Below, in pieces: positions 12,423-22,480 of a DNA stretch of 64,000 nucleotides. The stretch comes from Montifringilla adamsi (Eukaryota; Chordata; Aves; Passeriformes; Passeridae): assembly GCA_017590115.1 (NCBI GenBank), contig JAGGNK010008892.1, forward strand, positions 3,355,383 through 3,419,382, written 5' to 3'. Position 1 is the first letter of the stretch, and the number at the start of each line of letters is the position of its first letter. The notes under the pieces were generated by a model that made no database searches, was not told the DNA's origin, and was given only the letters and a program-made list of their open reading frames with translations. A program made the translations under genes and the position numbers.

Positions 12423-14636
12423 TCAAGGGTCTCTCTCCTTTTTCACTTTAACGTCCCCAGCTAAAATGGTCGCAATCTCGCCCTGCATAAATGCCCAAGG
12501 CACATTGGAACCGACTAGGGGGCATTTCTCTCCACTGGGGCAGTAGACTTCACCAGTCGCCCCTTGGGCCTTGATGCTCTCTCTGGAACAAGGGAAGCAG
12601 AACTTGTGGCTGGGCACAGAGGGGCACTGAACAAAGTGGGTGTCCTCCAAGCGTTCGTGGCAAATGGTGCAGCACAGGGGCCCGCTGTTGGCCATGGGGG
12701 AGTCCGGAATGTTTTGGGGGTGCACTTGGTCCATGGCAGGGTGGGTGCTAGGGGGAGGAGGGGCCACTTGCAGGTTCATGTCCCCGTTGCGGGAGGCCAG
12801 ACGGCGCTGGCCCGGCACCGAGGCCGGCGACACGGGGCTGCTGCTGTTCCTGCGGGTGGACGTGGTGGAGTGCACCGAGCTGCCGTCCTTGGGCGAGTGG
12901 GCATTGCCCAGCGTGTCGGCCACCGACATGAGCGCGGCCATGGGGGACTGTCCGTTCTGGGGGGCGGACTCGGGTGGCGTGGTCCGGTTGGAGTGAGGCC
13001 CAAGGGGCGGCGGCGGCGGGGGGCCCCCGCCGTGCACCGCCCCGAAGCCCCCGGCCGACATGGTGAGCTTGAGCGCTTCGCTCTGGCTGGCCATCCACTG
13101 CTGCCGCTGCTGCTCGTCGCTGAGCTTCAGAGCCCCCTCGGCCGAGTCCGAGGGTTCAGGAGAGGCTTTCCTCTTGCGCATCGCCCCGCCACCGCCGCCG
13201 CCGCCGCCACCGCCAGGTCCCCTAGAGGCGGCAGCCGTGCCCTGCGCCCCGCCGGCCCCGGCCCCCGGCCGCGGGAGACTCACCAGCGCCGTGGGCAGCA
13301 TGGGGCAGCTGGCGTCCAGGTAGGGCTGCGGCAGCATGTCGGCGCCCACCAACTCCTTGAAGAAGCGCACAGACTCGGGCAGCAGGTCCCCCAGGAGCCG
13401 CCAGTCGCCAGAGCCGTGCTTCTTCTCGTACTCCAGGTACTTGAAGCCCGAGGAGAGGCCGCGGCCGAAGTCCTTCATACAGTCCTGATACATCTGCTTG
13501 GCCACGCCAGAGGCGCTGGAGAAGACGGTGCCCGAGCCGCTAGGGTACTCGATGAAGAGCTTCAGCTCATAGTCCATGCCCGGCTTGGAGACGGCGTCGA
13601 AGGCAAAGACGCGGCCCAGCAGGGCGTGATCCTTCTTGAAGCGCACCTCGTAGGGGGTGCAGCCGGCCAGAGTGAGCAGCGTGTCCCTCACGATCTTGGG
13701 CTTGCTGGCCCACTCCTCTGCCCGATTCCGCAAACTCTCGCTGAGCTCGGCCAGCGCCTCTGCGTTGCGCTGCTTCTCCTTCAGCTCCCGCTCTTGGTCA
13801 CTGCTGGATACCGAGCCCGGCCGCTTGCCGCAGGCCTCGGAGGACGAGCCGCCGCCACCCCCGGCACCACCGCCGCAGGTGCCCCCTTGGGAAGAGGCGG
13901 AGGGAGCGGGGGGACCCCCGCCGCCGCGGCCACTCAGGCCCCCGTGCGGCGGAGGCAGCGCCACGCCGGAGGCAGCGGGGCCGTTCAGCAGCGTCTGCGG
14001 CAGCAGGTTGGGGGGCACATTCATCTGAGCGCCGGCGGCCCCCGGGGGCAGGCCAGACACGAGCCCCCCGTGCGCCCCGCGACGAGAGGAGGAAGAGGAG
14101 GAGGAGGAGTTGGGGCTTTGCCGGTTCAGCTCCGGTGGCCCGTCCTCAGGCTGCTTGGGGAAGCCATTGGGCCCCCCCAGTCCGTTGGGCAGGCGGGCGC
14201 CATGGCTGCTGCCCAGGCTGCCCGGCGGCGGCGGGTACTCGAAGCGGCTGCGCTGCTCCGCCGCGGCGGCGCTGAGCCCGTAGCGGTCCAGGCTGGACTG
14301 GGTCAGCCCCGCTGAGGCCGCCTTGGAGGTGGCATCCACATGGTTGAGCTGCTGCTGGGCCGCCGCCGCCGCCGCTTCTTTGGCGGAGAGCGTCACTGCT
14401 TTTACGCCGACCGGCGGCGGGGGGCCCGGGGAGCGACCGTCCTGGAAGCAGCCGTGTGCCCGCTTCAACTGCCGGGCCGTCTCGATCACGAACTCGATGC
14501 GGTCGGCGCCCTCATAATTAACGCAGCCCCGGCAGACGGGCTCCGTGAAGTCCCAGATCATAGCCCAGGGCATGCGGGGCAGATCGCATAGGTAGCATGA
14601 CTGCCTCCGCGACGAGGACACCTGCGCGGCGGACAT
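12423..14636 (-). CDS. IRF2BPL: Interferon regulatory factor 2 binding protein-like (C4 finger + RING nuclear regulator)
   Basis: A single uninterrupted 737-codon frame, starting at an ATG with A at -3 and ending in TGA at 12,423-12,425. The N-terminus carries the family's C4 zinc finger (C14, C17, C35, C38) in the near-invariant block around [18 protein letters not shown]. The C-terminus carries a C3HC4 RING (C656, C659, C671, H677, C680, C683, C699, C705) followed by the conserved tail ending KKERDP. Between them lie a short Ala run (88-93), Gln 94-96, a Ser run (177-184), a charged helical segment (about 279-312), a conserved central block (about 313-455), ten Gly (475-484), a basic RKRK (487-490) that may be a nuclear localisation signal, and six Pro (539-544). 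The family comprises nuclear transcriptional regulators. The human protein is linked to GnRH/puberty control, Wnt repression and putative E3 ligase activity, and its truncation causes a neurodevelopmental disease. The human protein is 796 residues; the shortfall is mostly in homopolymer tracts. The gene is intronless, as in other vertebrates. Confidence 0.98.
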   Translation of the reverse strand: MSAAQVSSSRRQSCYLCDLPRMPWAMIWDFTEPVCRGCVNYEGADRIEFVIETARQLKRAHGCFQDGRSPGPPPPVGVKAVTLSAKEAAAAAAQQQLNHVDATSKAASAGLTQSSLDRYGLSAAAAEQRSRFEYPPPPGSLGSSHGARLPNGLGGPNGFPKQPEDGPPELNRQSPNSSSSSSSSRRGAHGGLVSGLPPGAAGAQMNVPPNLLPQTLLNGPAASGVALPPPHGGLSGRGGGGPPAPSASSQGGTCGGGAGGGGGSSSEACGKRPGSVSSSDQERELKEKQRNAEALAELSESLRNRAEEWASKPKIVRDTLLTLAGCTPYEVRFKKDHALLGRVFAFDAVSKPGMDYELKLFIEYPSGSGTVFSSASGVAKQMYQDCMKDFGRGLSSGFKYLEYEKKHGSGDWRLLGDLLPESVRFFKELVGADMLPQPYLDASCPMLPTALVSLPRPGAGAGGAQGTAAASRGPGGGGGGGGGGAMRKRKASPEPSDSAEGALKLSDEQQRQQWMASQSEALKLTMSAGGFGAVHGGGPPPPPPLGPHSNRTTPPESAPQNGQSPMAALMSVADTLGNAHSPKDGSSVHSTTSTRRNSSSPVSPASVPGQRRLASRNGDMNLQVAPPPPSTHPAMDQVHPQNIPDSPMANSGPLCCTICHERLEDTHFVQCPSVPSHKFCFPCSRESIKAQGATGEVYCPSGEKCPLVGSNVPWAFMQGEIATILAGDVKVKKERDP

Positions 14637-15640
14637 GGTGCTGCTGGCTGGGGAGCTGCTGCCGCTGCCGCCGGGGTAGGGGCTGGCTCAGTCTTCCCCC
14701 CCGGGCTGCAGGGGGGGGGGTGGGTGGCTCTCCGTACCTGATCCTGTTGCCCGTTTCAGCAAGGGGGATCGTCTGCTTTTAGTTCGCTCCTGCTGCCGGA
14801 GATGGCTTCCTCTACCTGGTCGTGCCGCTGCTGCCCCGGTGGGGTGGGAAACGATTCCACTGCTCCTCCGGGGGGCTGGGTGGGTGGGGGTCGCTTTCTA
14901 GCCGCTTCTGTTTCCCTGCGCTCTCTAGCTCTCCGCTTGCTGCTGCTCCTCCTCCGGGAGGAGGCGGAGGTGCACGGAGGAAGATGGGGGGGGTCACCTT
15001 CCACCCGCCACGGCTGCCTCGTGAGCTTGCAGTTCGGTACGTGCTGATCCACCGCCGTGAGCAAGACAGGGGCACCCGCACGGAGCTGTTCGGTCCCGGC
15101 AGCGGCGGCTTCCCTGAGCGCTGGCGGAGCTGTGGCAGTCCGGGAGCAGCAGCGGCGGCGGCAGCAGCGTGGCGAGCGGCGCCGCCTGCTCCTCACTCAC
15201 ATCCTCGCCGCTACTCGCAGTCCGAGCGCGGGGTGCTGCGCGTCGCCGCGTGTGGCTGCGCGCCCCCTCCGCCGCGCCGCGCTCCCCCCGCGCCGCGACG
15301 CCCCTCCCCTTCTCCGCGCCGTGCTCCCGTTTGGAAACTTGAACGCCAGATCGCGCCCTCACCCTCCTCCCCGGCCGCACTGCCGGCCCCCCGCCGCGGC
15401 ACCGCGGCCAGGGCGCGCATGCACAGTCGTGGTGGTGGTGGTGGGTGGCGGCGGGGTTTTTTTGTTTTGTTGGGGGTTTTTTTGTTTTTGTTGTTTTTTT
15501 TTTTTTTTTTTTTTCTTTCTAAGTTCAGATGTCTCGCTTTCGGAATTTTGTAAACCCGCGGTTCGCCCCGCTTTGCTTTCGTGACGGCTGCGCGGCTTTC
15601 TGCCACCGCGACTGTCGGTGGGATTCCCGTGCGCTCCGGT
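14637..15640 (-). promoter_or_regulatory. IRF2BPL: IRF2BPL 5' leader and CpG-island promoter
   Basis: This is very GC- and CpG-rich sequence continuous with the CpG-rich coding region, directly upstream of the start codon on the minus strand. I see no TATA or CCAAT box, which fits a CpG-island promoter with dispersed start sites. The gene strand has no ATG between the start codon and 15,202, so a leader beginning inside this interval would lack upstream AUGs for at least 560 nt. A T-rich tract (15,470-15,515, A-rich on the gene strand) interrupts the island. The transcription start is not defined by the sequence alone; human 5' UTRs of several hundred bases suggest it lies around 15,200-15,500. 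Confidence 0.75.
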
Positions 15641-16079
15641 TGCTGAGGCAAATGGGGGATCCCGCCTTAATATCCGATTTCGTGTTTCTCTTTCAGTGAT
15701 CCCAGTGACAGAATGACACAGTTTTTGTAAGCCTGTGACTGCATCAGAAGCTCTTCCACTTTTGATTTGTTTAAACCAGCCATGTTTGCCAAGTGTTTAA
15801 GGTTGGGCTGGGAAAGATAGTGCTGTGCATTGCTCAAGGGTGTAGGAGAGGCCAGGCAGGTGAGTAATCGCTGTGATCTCATCTCGCTAATGCAAAGGGA
15901 CATAGGATTTCCCCGGCATTGTGAGAACACCCGGGGTTTTGGTTTTTTTTTTCTTCTATTTCCCCCTTTAAATAGCTAGCTAACATTTGGATAACACTGT
16001 TAAACAGGCAAATTACTTAAAACAACCTCGGTTCATGCAAATAAGCCAAGAATTCATTTCACTGGGAGGAAAACAAAAT

Positions 16080-16440
16080 AAATCCCCCCGAAGCTTTCCT
16101 TCTCCCGCCCGCGATCCCCGAAGTTGCCCGCTCCCCGCCCGGCCCCGCGGCCACGCCGGTGCCCGTGCTGGCCAGGAAGGGCTCTGCACAACCCGCTTTT
16201 GCTGTCGTTGCAGTCGGCAGCTATTTTTGCAAACATCGACATCGCTGCCTGCGTCCAAAGAATAATAAACTGTCACTGCGGGGACGCGGTTCGGCCGGGA
16301 CCCGGCGCGGGCGGCCACCGGCATCGCGTCACTGGCGCGCAGCCGGGCGCACGGTGCCCGCGGAGACAGCGCGCAGCGGGGGAGGGCGGAGGGCGGCGGG
16401 GGGGGAAGCAGTCGCACGCTCGGCGAACGCGGAACCTCTC
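16080..16440. promoter_or_regulatory. Second CpG-rich block upstream of IRF2BPL
   Basis: A GC/CpG-dense segment separated from the main island by about 440 bp of ordinary sequence. It contains GC-box-like GGGCGG/CCGCCC motifs (for example near 16,111, 16,134 and 16,384) and a CRE-like half site CGTCA at 16,326-16,330. It could be an upstream part of the IRF2BPL promoter, a divergent-transcript promoter, or a CpG-rich enhancer. No convincing open reading frame starts from it. Confidence 0.5.
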
Positions 16441-17829
16441 CCAGCTGGGCTGTGTTGGGTGGATTTCTTTCTTTCAGTACCTCTTCCTGATTCCTTTGTT
16501 GCTACAAACGCCGAAACCCCCGTCCATTGCAGGTTTCCCTCTGTGTTTTAAAAGGACTTAGTGTTTCTATGGCGGGGTGCCACGGCTCCCTTACACCGGC
16601 ACGCTCAGCAGCCATGCAGCACCGACGGGGAAAGATACCTTCTATTCGATTAATAACGTTTTGGAACTCACATGACAAAAAAACCCTTCCTTTAAATATT
16701 TCATTTCATATCACCAATATGTGTAATTTCCATTTTTAGTTGTCTAAAGCATTTTATATGTGTCTGGTTCTAGTCTATAAAGCTGGCAAATGAGTTTGAT
16801 TATATGTGTGTGGAATTATTTTATAGGGAAGACTTAATGAAATGCACACATTGAAGTTACAGAAATGGTAGAACCAGATAAAATACAGTTAGAAAATCAA
16901 TTGTGACAAAGTGACTCTTTTTCAGGGGAAGCTTGTAGAAGCAGTAAGTAGAGACAGAAAAGTCTTTGAATTATGTGAGTCTCCTGTACGCAAATTGGCT
17001 GAAGAAGACGCGCTAAAGGGGAGTGGATTTCACACTTTAAAATTTCACACCTAAACTGTGGACATTACAAAAGCTGCACAGAAGTATGGCAGATGAAAGC
17101 TGGTCAAAGTAAAAGTCTTTGCTTCCAGCCACAGTGATTTAGGGATGGCTGCAGGATTTCTACATTAATATGTCTTTACTTCACTAAATAAGCATGTGTT
17201 CCCTCTGATTCATATTGGAATGTCAGCTCCTTTCCTATCCTTTTACTGCCTCACGTTGATCTTCATATGAGGAGCAGAACTGGGCTGTGGTAAAAGGTCA
17301 GCCTCTGCTTTAAAAACTCGGGTTGAGAGACCTGAAGCTTTCCCTTCGTCCCGCATGTCTAAGAATGCAGAACTGCAACATATCCTGACTGTATTTCAGT
17401 CCCCGGGTTACACAAATCCAACATATGACAAAGCACTCCATGTGCTTGAACTACCCCTTACCCTGGATCCTCCATCCACTGAATCCTCCTGCAAGAAAGC
17501 CCTTTTTTGGTAAGCTCACCTCACAGGAACAGACTTCTTGGCTCTCAAGAGCAGTCTTTATAGTGGGTGTAAATAATAATCACCTTAGATATAATCTAGC
17601 CTTAGAAAACCATTTACAGGTGCTGTCAACTCCCTTTATAGTTTGTGAATAGAAAAAGAGAGAGATTAGCATCTGTGACCCGACCAAACTGCCTTTACTC
17701 TTACTTGCAGAATACACAGTTGCGGAAATATGTTTGTCTTTCCGTAATGATTAAACTTTGATTTAAACTTTGGTCATGGGCACGTACTGTTACCATTACG
17801 CAAGCAGCACTTAAGGATGAAGTGTCAGC

Positions 17830-18360
17830 ATAGCAACAATATGGCCAGCAGCATCAGTGATCTCTGCAAAGCTGATTGATGAACAGAACTGCAATGTAAA
17901 TGCAAATAAATGCCACGCTGTGGCACCTTCACAGGGAACGACTTGTCAGTATCAATCTAATCTGCGTAGGGAAAATAGATTGAACGGTAGCAATGTAACA
18001 AGCTTCCCCTCTATGGCAGCGCTGTCCTTGCGAGGGTAGCAGCAAGCTTTCCCGCTCACCTTCTGCCTTTTCTCTTTGCCATGCAAGTGACGGGACAGGA
18101 GCAATCCAGATTAGTTTTGCTGGATTTATACTAAACATGCCTGGTGTTTATTTAGCTCTGAAATAATCCAGGAATTAATATTACTTTTGGAGGAAGCAAA
18201 GAGGAAGCCCAAACAATTAATCCATTCAGGTGTGTCTAATCTGACTAACTGAAAGAAGCGAGCAAACAAAAAATAGTGTAAGAAGCCCCCAAACAGTAGA
18301 TTGTTTAGGGAGATGAAGGGGAGTGCAAGGAGGAATGGACCTGCTGCTGCGAACAATTGC
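17830..18360. promoter_or_regulatory. Motif-dense stretch, possible conserved enhancer
   Basis: A 2-3 kb upstream stretch with an octamer ATGCAAAT (17,900-17,907) followed by further A/T homeodomain-like cores (GATTGATGAA, AATTAATAT, CAATTAATCC) at about 17,875-18,225, in moderately complex sequence free of repeats. Gene-desert flanks of developmental regulators commonly contain conserved enhancers. Motif content alone cannot prove function, so this is a suggestion. Confidence 0.25.
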
Positions 18361-18869
18361 TACCCAGCTACTGTTTTCTGTGCAGGAACACAAGTCAGCA
18401 CTGTGGATGTGGCATCAGGGATTCCGCAGAGATTGCCCAAAGTTTATCACCTGCCAGTAGTCCCAAGGGACAAGGACTATAATTTTCACAATCAGAAGTG
18501 AAATCTGCTAATTCCTTCCTTTCAGTTCTAGGATAAATACTGCCATCTGATAATCCCTTTCCCTTTATTCCTATTACCATCTTTATTTGAAAGTACACAC
18601 ATGCACATATGGGTCTGTGTAACAACAAAGCTGCACATGAAGCATCGATTTAAATGAAGGAATCAAAATGATCCTACAAAATACAGTGTGCAGGAGCTGG
18701 CCACTACTTTTCCTAGAGCCACCAGCAGGTATGGAAAGCAGAGGGTGCAACACACCATGAAGGACAAAGCGACAAAACCAGGTGGCCTGGCTGCACCCCA
18801 GGCACTACTCCGTGCCACTCCCAGACATGAGCTCCCAAAACAGGGCGGTTACTGTAGATCTGGATGAGA

Positions 18870-19060
18870 GAGGAGTACTGTGGATTATCGATCAGCTGTG
18901 CATTGTTAATTATGCAGAATATAGGACAGCCCCAAAGTTTGCAAGCGATAATAATTAGGAGTCCATGATCTCAGCAGCTTGGGAATGAACAGTCTGGTCT
19001 GGCTCTAAATGTTCACAGCCTGGGAATATGTTTAACTCTTTCCTGTTAGCTTTACAAAGT
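18870..19060. promoter_or_regulatory. Motif-dense stretch, possible conserved enhancer
   Basis: Within 75 bp there are ATCGAT (18,887-18,892) abutting an E-box CAGCTG (18,893-18,898), a SOX-like CATTGTT (18,901-18,907) overlapping TTAATTA (18,906-18,912), and TAATTA (18,952-18,957). Such tight clustering of SOX, homeodomain and bHLH cores is typical of neural enhancers. No coding frame is present. Confidence 0.3.
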
Positions 19061-19639
19061 TTTGGCACTGATCACTGCAGCCGTCAGAGCAGCTAGCTCT
19101 TCTGCAGGCACTCACTTACAGAAATGGCTCTTTCTTTACTGATCCAAACAGCAGCTACAGCTGGAAAAAAATACAAGTACGAGAAGGGTAGTGCACTCCA
19201 GAAAGTGTAATTTACATGGATTTACCTCAGAATAGCAAATAAAATCCGTCACAATCAAATGACTGGCTTCAAAACAATGCAGAGATTAGCAGTGAACAGA
19301 GCACTTGGTGGTAAAGAGAGTGTGTTCAGCAAATCAAAACACAAACACTTCAGGAAGAAGTTGCATAATTTTGTCAAATTAAAAGTTAAACAACATTGTC
19401 TTCTACTAGAAGCTGCCAGGAAGTGTCAAAACACTCAGATACAAAGAATAGGAGTAGTTACATGTTTCTGTTTATCATTTCAGTTCTCATCTCATTATAA
19501 TTCTGGTTTTTTTCCTACCATTTTTCAGGTAGTGAGCCTTGCTGACATTGAGAGTTTATTGCATTCCCACCTAGGAACTCTTAAGACACATTTCATCATG
19601 GACGTTGCCTCTCGTTTCCTCTGCTTTTCCCAGTCCCAT

Positions 19640-19800
19640 TTCCACATCGGCGCTGGAGCGCGGAGCCGAGAGCACAGCGGGGCGGGGGCTGCCCTGCCCG
19701 CAGCCGGGCCGCCGCCCCCGCGTGCAGCCGCGGCGGCTCTCCGAGCCCCCGGCACAGCCTCTCGCTTCTGTCCCGGCAAGCACTGAGGGGGGGGGCCCTC
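19640..19800. promoter_or_regulatory. Isolated GC islet
   Basis: About 150 bp of extreme GC content with dense CpG (GGCGCTGGAGCGCGGAGCCG onward, ending near GGGGGGGCCC), sharply bounded by AT-rich DNA. Open frames cross it on both strands, but they encode Ala/Gly/Pro/Arg-rich low-complexity peptides typical of GC bias. It could be a small CpG-island promoter, a first exon of a non-coding RNA, or an insertion from GC-rich DNA. Confidence 0.35.
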
Positions 19801-20346
19801 TTTGAGACCCACCCCACACGGATTTTCCTACAGCTGTCTTTAAGGCTTGAAAACCTGCCTGGGAGCCTAGATTTCCACACATTAACCTTTGCCAAATCTT
19901 ACAGTGCAAAATAAGACACCTGTAATTAATTCTGCTCACTCTGCAAGGGACTAGCGACTGGGCAGTGTGTTTTAGGCTGGGATATGCAGAGCTGGGGCCT
20001 CCGCTGTTGTTATTTTTACTTTTTCCTGGACTGTTTTCATCTTACATCCTGTGGACGTAGTAAACAATCAACAACAATGAATCAACTGAATCGGTACATT
20101 TTTTAAGGCTATTCCCACTGAGAGCCACTTGCACTTTCGTGACAGTTAAGAATCTGCCAAACATTAGCTTAGTTACCAGCAAGACAGGCTCCTCCCTCCC
20201 TTCACCCCATACACAGATTGTTTATCAAAACGTGCTGCCAAGAAAAATATCCCTGCTTTTGGCCTCCACCAGTGATTAATAACACTTGAGAACTGAACAA
20301 AACTTTACTGTGTTTTCCAAAAAATAAGGGAGGTGGGAAAGGGGGG

Positions 20347-20391
20347 AAGAAGAAAAGAAAAGAAAAAGAAACGAAAAGAAAAGAAAAGAAA

Positions 20392-20439
<48 letters not shown>

Positions 20440-20450
20440 AAAAGAAAGAC
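20347..20450. repeat. (GAAA)n microsatellite / purine tract
   Basis: About 100 bp of nearly pure purine made of GAAA and GAAAA units, with an uninterrupted GAAA core at about 20,390-20,440. It is probably length-polymorphic, and pure purine mirror repeats can form triplex DNA. Confidence 0.97.
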
Positions 20451-21092
20451 TCTGACACTATTTTATTTCACTCAGCATAACCTCCTTTTCCTCTCTAACT
20501 AGGCCATCTGAAAAGACCAAACCCCCTTTTTCTCCAAGACCACGTTATAAATGCTGATTAATATTGTTATTGAAAGAAGGATGATATGGACAGAGGATAA
20601 TGGTGAGAATAGAAGGGGGGTTGGGCCAGTTTCTTTTATTAGCACATATCAAGATGAGCCATGGGGAGAAACCAAGAGGAAAAAAAAGATCATTTACTTT
20701 CTTTACAAAGACTGTTGGTAAAATTCCTAAGGGACACTAAGTGCCAAAATTAACTGTCTTGGTGTATTACTTTTAGACACTACTGCCTGGGTGAATTAAG
20801 TCAACTCTTCAAGCAGCAAGCCAAAGATAGCTGCAAGGTGAAAAAGAGGCTCTACATTTCCTTGGTTTTTTTTTTTTTTTTTTGGTGAAACTCACAGATT
20901 TGTGGAGATTGTCTTAGCTCCAGGGTTTTTCATCCCTCTCTCTCTTTCTCTCTCTCTCTTTTGCCTTCTGGGCTATTTTTACTATTTTATATTTGGCATT
21001 ATAAATGTGTTTTGTAATGGGAAGGCAAGGTAAGAAACAAGCAATTGTTTAGTAAAAGAGAATACAGCCTCACGTACCATATCTATTTATGT

Positions 21093-21150
21093 GTATACAT
21101 ACATGTGAGAGTATACACATGTATGTAAGTAATATGTATGTAAGTAATAT
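21093..21150. repeat. Inverted and direct short repeats
   Basis: GTGTATAC ... GTATACAC (about 21,091-21,119) forms an inverted pair. It is followed by two perfect 15-bp copies of GTATGTAAGTAATAT (21,121-21,135 and 21,136-21,150). This is local AT-rich slippage-type structure. Confidence 0.85.
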
Positions 21151-21869
21151 GAGGTATTTTTCATTACTCTGTTCTCCAAAAAACCATTATTTAGTAAAAG
21201 ATAATAAACAGCTCTTGAACAGTGGGATATAGACTAGTGAAAACAGTTTATTGAAATTAATGATGCTGGATTGAACCAAACCTTCCTCCCTTTGGAATTA
21301 GTGCCAGACATAGTTTTCCTGAACCCTGTCCAACAGCCTGAGTGACAGACAATTTTCATTCTATTTGTGCTAAAGGCTTATGACTAGTGCTGGAAAATGA
21401 AGCCCTTGCCCTTGATCTCAGTGCAGATTAAAAAAAAAAAAAAAATCAGAACTGTGCCAATTTGTTTCCTCTGCCAGTAGAAGCCCTTGTGCTTTGGGGA
21501 ATGCAAAACAATAAAAAGTTCACATGAAAACTCTCCACTGAAAGGAAACCCACCAAGAGCCATGTATCTCTGCTACACTCATCAGCCAGTTTCCGAGATT
21601 CTCACAATGTCATCAAAATGCAGAGGGTAAGGGCAAAAAATAGTTACCAGCCAGCCATAGTGCCTTATTTTTCTGTTTCACATCTCACTGCTATGCATTT
21701 GGTAATGACTGCTAAGAAACACTGCACTGTAAATAACCATCCTCTCCCTTCTGCTAACACCAATCTTTTCATATTCAGGTGCTAAATGTAGATTTAGGGC
21801 TGTGCAGCCTCTGTTGTCTGAGCTAATTCTATTTCTAAGGGATGAAATACACATTTGACATACATCTCC

Positions 21870-22340
21870 CGAGTTATAAACAGTGGCTATACCGTAGTGC
21901 TGTCAGCCAGTTAATCTCTGATTGCTTTTTCCTAGATTATTAATAAAATTAGAATCCCAAGCAGAAGGCGTTTGCTTTCATTGTACAGTCTGCACTTGTG
22001 ACATGGTACATGTGGAAAATTTTGAGTGCACTGCAGTGAATGGTCTGGGGGTTAGTTTTTAGCTTCCGCTAAGTACCTGGCAGGCTGCCATGCTGAAGGA
22101 TTCTGGGAACTGAAAGGCTCCCAAGTACAAACTGCCAGCATTAAGCAGTCCTGACAGCTCTGCTCCTTCCACACTTGGCAGCAGTTCAAAGTGCTCTTTC
22201 ATTTGAAAGGCTGGAAGGCTGCCATGTGCAATGCAGATTTGCTGTGCCTGCTCTCATAAGGAACTGATAAATGCCGTTGCTGTTGCCATGGGGACAGGAG
22301 GCTATCAGAATGGCCTTGTGATCTGCAGCCTCTCAGCTCT
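21870..22340. promoter_or_regulatory. Motif-dense stretch, possible conserved enhancer
   Basis: Non-repetitive sequence of balanced composition between AT-rich and simple-repeat flanks. It holds homeodomain-like TTAATC and ATTATTAATAA cores (about 21,912-21,946), an E-box-like CACTTG, and an RFX X-box half-palindrome GTTGCCATGGGGAC (22,282-22,295). It is immediately followed by a T/G simple tract. Function is inferred only. Confidence 0.25.
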
Positions 22341-22344
22341 GCAG

Positions 22345-22480
22345 GTTTGGGTTTGGGGGTTTTTTGGGTTTTAGTTTTTTGGTTTTTTGTTGTTTTTTTT
22401 TTTTTTTTTTTGGGTTGGTTTTTTTCGTGTGTGTGGGTTTGTTTTTTTTTTGGTTTTTTTTTTGTTTTTTTTTTGTTTTC
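22345..22480. repeat. T/G-rich simple tract
   Basis: Runs of T (up to about 18) separated by G, GG or GGG groups, with a short GTGTGTG. It is a low-complexity tract, and its minus strand is A/C-rich. I see no unit of fixed length. Confidence 0.9.

Noticed and set aside
12564..14315. A 583-codon open frame on the plus strand, antisense to IRF2BPL
   Set aside because: It is produced by GC-rich codon bias opposite a real gene. The product is Ala/Gly/Arg/Pro-rich without any domain, and the opposite strand is fully explained by IRF2BPL.
14756..15196. A 146-codon minus-strand frame just upstream of IRF2BPL, seen as a possible upstream ORF
   Set aside because: It has no ATG; its apparent start is GTG at 15,196. 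The composition is Arg/Pro-rich GC bias.
14822..15584. Long plus-strand frames across the CpG island
   Set aside because: Low-complexity Ala/Pro/Arg and Gly/Val products from CpG-island sequence, running into a poly(T) tract that reads as poly-Phe. No domain.
19259..19786. A 175-codon plus-strand frame entering the GC islet
   Set aside because: The AT-rich half and GC-rich half have unrelated composition, and no motif or splice logic supports a protein. The islet itself is kept as a separate observation.
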